A DNA stretch of 64,000 nucleotides from Bowmanella denitrificans (lineage in GTDB: Bacteria; Pseudomonadota; Gammaproteobacteria; Enterobacterales; Alteromonadaceae). Positions 63,892-64,000 of the stretch are shown here, piece after piece; within the stretch, counting starts at the first letter, position 1, and each line of letters begins with the position of its first letter. Position numbers and translations under genes: made by a program. Location of the stretch: contig NZ_PEBU01000001.1 in NCBI RefSeq assembly GCF_002887595.1, positions 310,001-374,000 on the forward strand. Reading direction: 5' to 3'. The notes below the pieces were generated by a model that was given only the letters and a program-made list of their open reading frames with translations, ran no database searches and had not been told where the DNA came from.

Positions 63892-64000
63892 TGTCTCTCC
63901 TTTCAAGTTCATTAACACCTACCTCTTGAGCATAGAAGATTTAATCCTAATCACAAAAATAACTGTTCATTTATACAGTATCCGTGTTAATCTTCTGAAC

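Overview
The window reads as chromosomal DNA of a marine or saline-water gammaproteobacterium of the order Alteromonadales (Alteromonadaceae-like). The reasons are a complete MSHA type IV pilus cluster leading into mreBCD-maf-rng-yhdP-nit-tldD, a typical gammaproteobacterial ArcA, the YggX/MutY pair, and a membrane pyrophosphatase with sodium-pump signatures. Base composition looks even (about 50% GC). I see no prophage, insertion sequence or CRISPR array. The family-level assignment is inference from gene content and protein similarity recalled from memory, not from a search.

Layout. 1-5 kb: 3' part of glpK, an outer-membrane barrel, an M13 metallopeptidase lipoprotein and a PagL-like lipid A deacylase. 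5-6.2 kb: a small accessory patch with a toxin-antitoxin operon (HigB/RelE-like toxin and NadS-like HTH antitoxin), a structured intergenic repeat, an inverted tRNA-Phe fragment and the intact tRNA-Phe gene. 6.3-10.3 kb: yggX, mutY, an alpha/beta hydrolase, trmB and rsmC. 10.5-14.4 kb: glgC-glgA with an uncharacterised small gene on each side, then a DUF3293 gene. 14.5-17.5 kb: a CHASE8-type histidine kinase translationally coupled to a YfiR-like periplasmic protein, followed by arcA. 17.6-23.6 kb: pmbA and tldD (the two halves of the TldD/PmbA protease), darP and a lipoprotein with calcium-loop-like repeats. 23.6-32 kb (minus strand): yhdP, rng, maf, mreD, mreC, mreB. 32.2-48.9 kb (minus strand): the MSHA operon, read mshI-I2-J-K-L-M-N-E-G-F-B-A-C-D-O-P-Q. 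49.2-54.2 kb: ssb, a YajR-like MFS transporter and uvrA. 54.2-60.6 kb: a thioesterase, a 2OG-Fe(II) oxygenase, a chemoreceptor divergent from a porin plus a small phosphate-binding-like protein, and an MFS/DUF3299 pair. 60.6-64 kb: soluble pyrophosphatase (ppa) divergent from membrane pyrophosphatase (hppA), then a small unknown gene.

How the parts work together. The mre genes set cell shape and the msh genes build a surface-attachment pilus. MshE/MshG/MshM/MshL/MshI-N form the secretion machine, MshA is the main pilin, MshB/C/D/O/P are minor pilins, and MshQ is a large lectin-like surface protein. The usual first gene of the locus, mshH/csrD, is missing between ssb and mshI.

The observation I rate highest is the hppA mRNA leader (about 61463-61588). 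A near-consensus sigma-70 promoter is followed by an RNA that can fold as a closing stem around two hairpins. A CCCC element in it can pair either with GGGG inside the fold or with the GGGG of the hppA ribosome binding site. That is riboswitch-like architecture on a pump that is, by its residues, K+-dependent and probably Na+-translocating. Other leads are the YfiR/CHASE8 histidine-kinase module, a dispersed hairpin-rich intergenic repeat (two copies), the inverted tRNA-Phe fragment beside the toxin-antitoxin operon, and the chemoreceptor/porin/binding-protein cluster.
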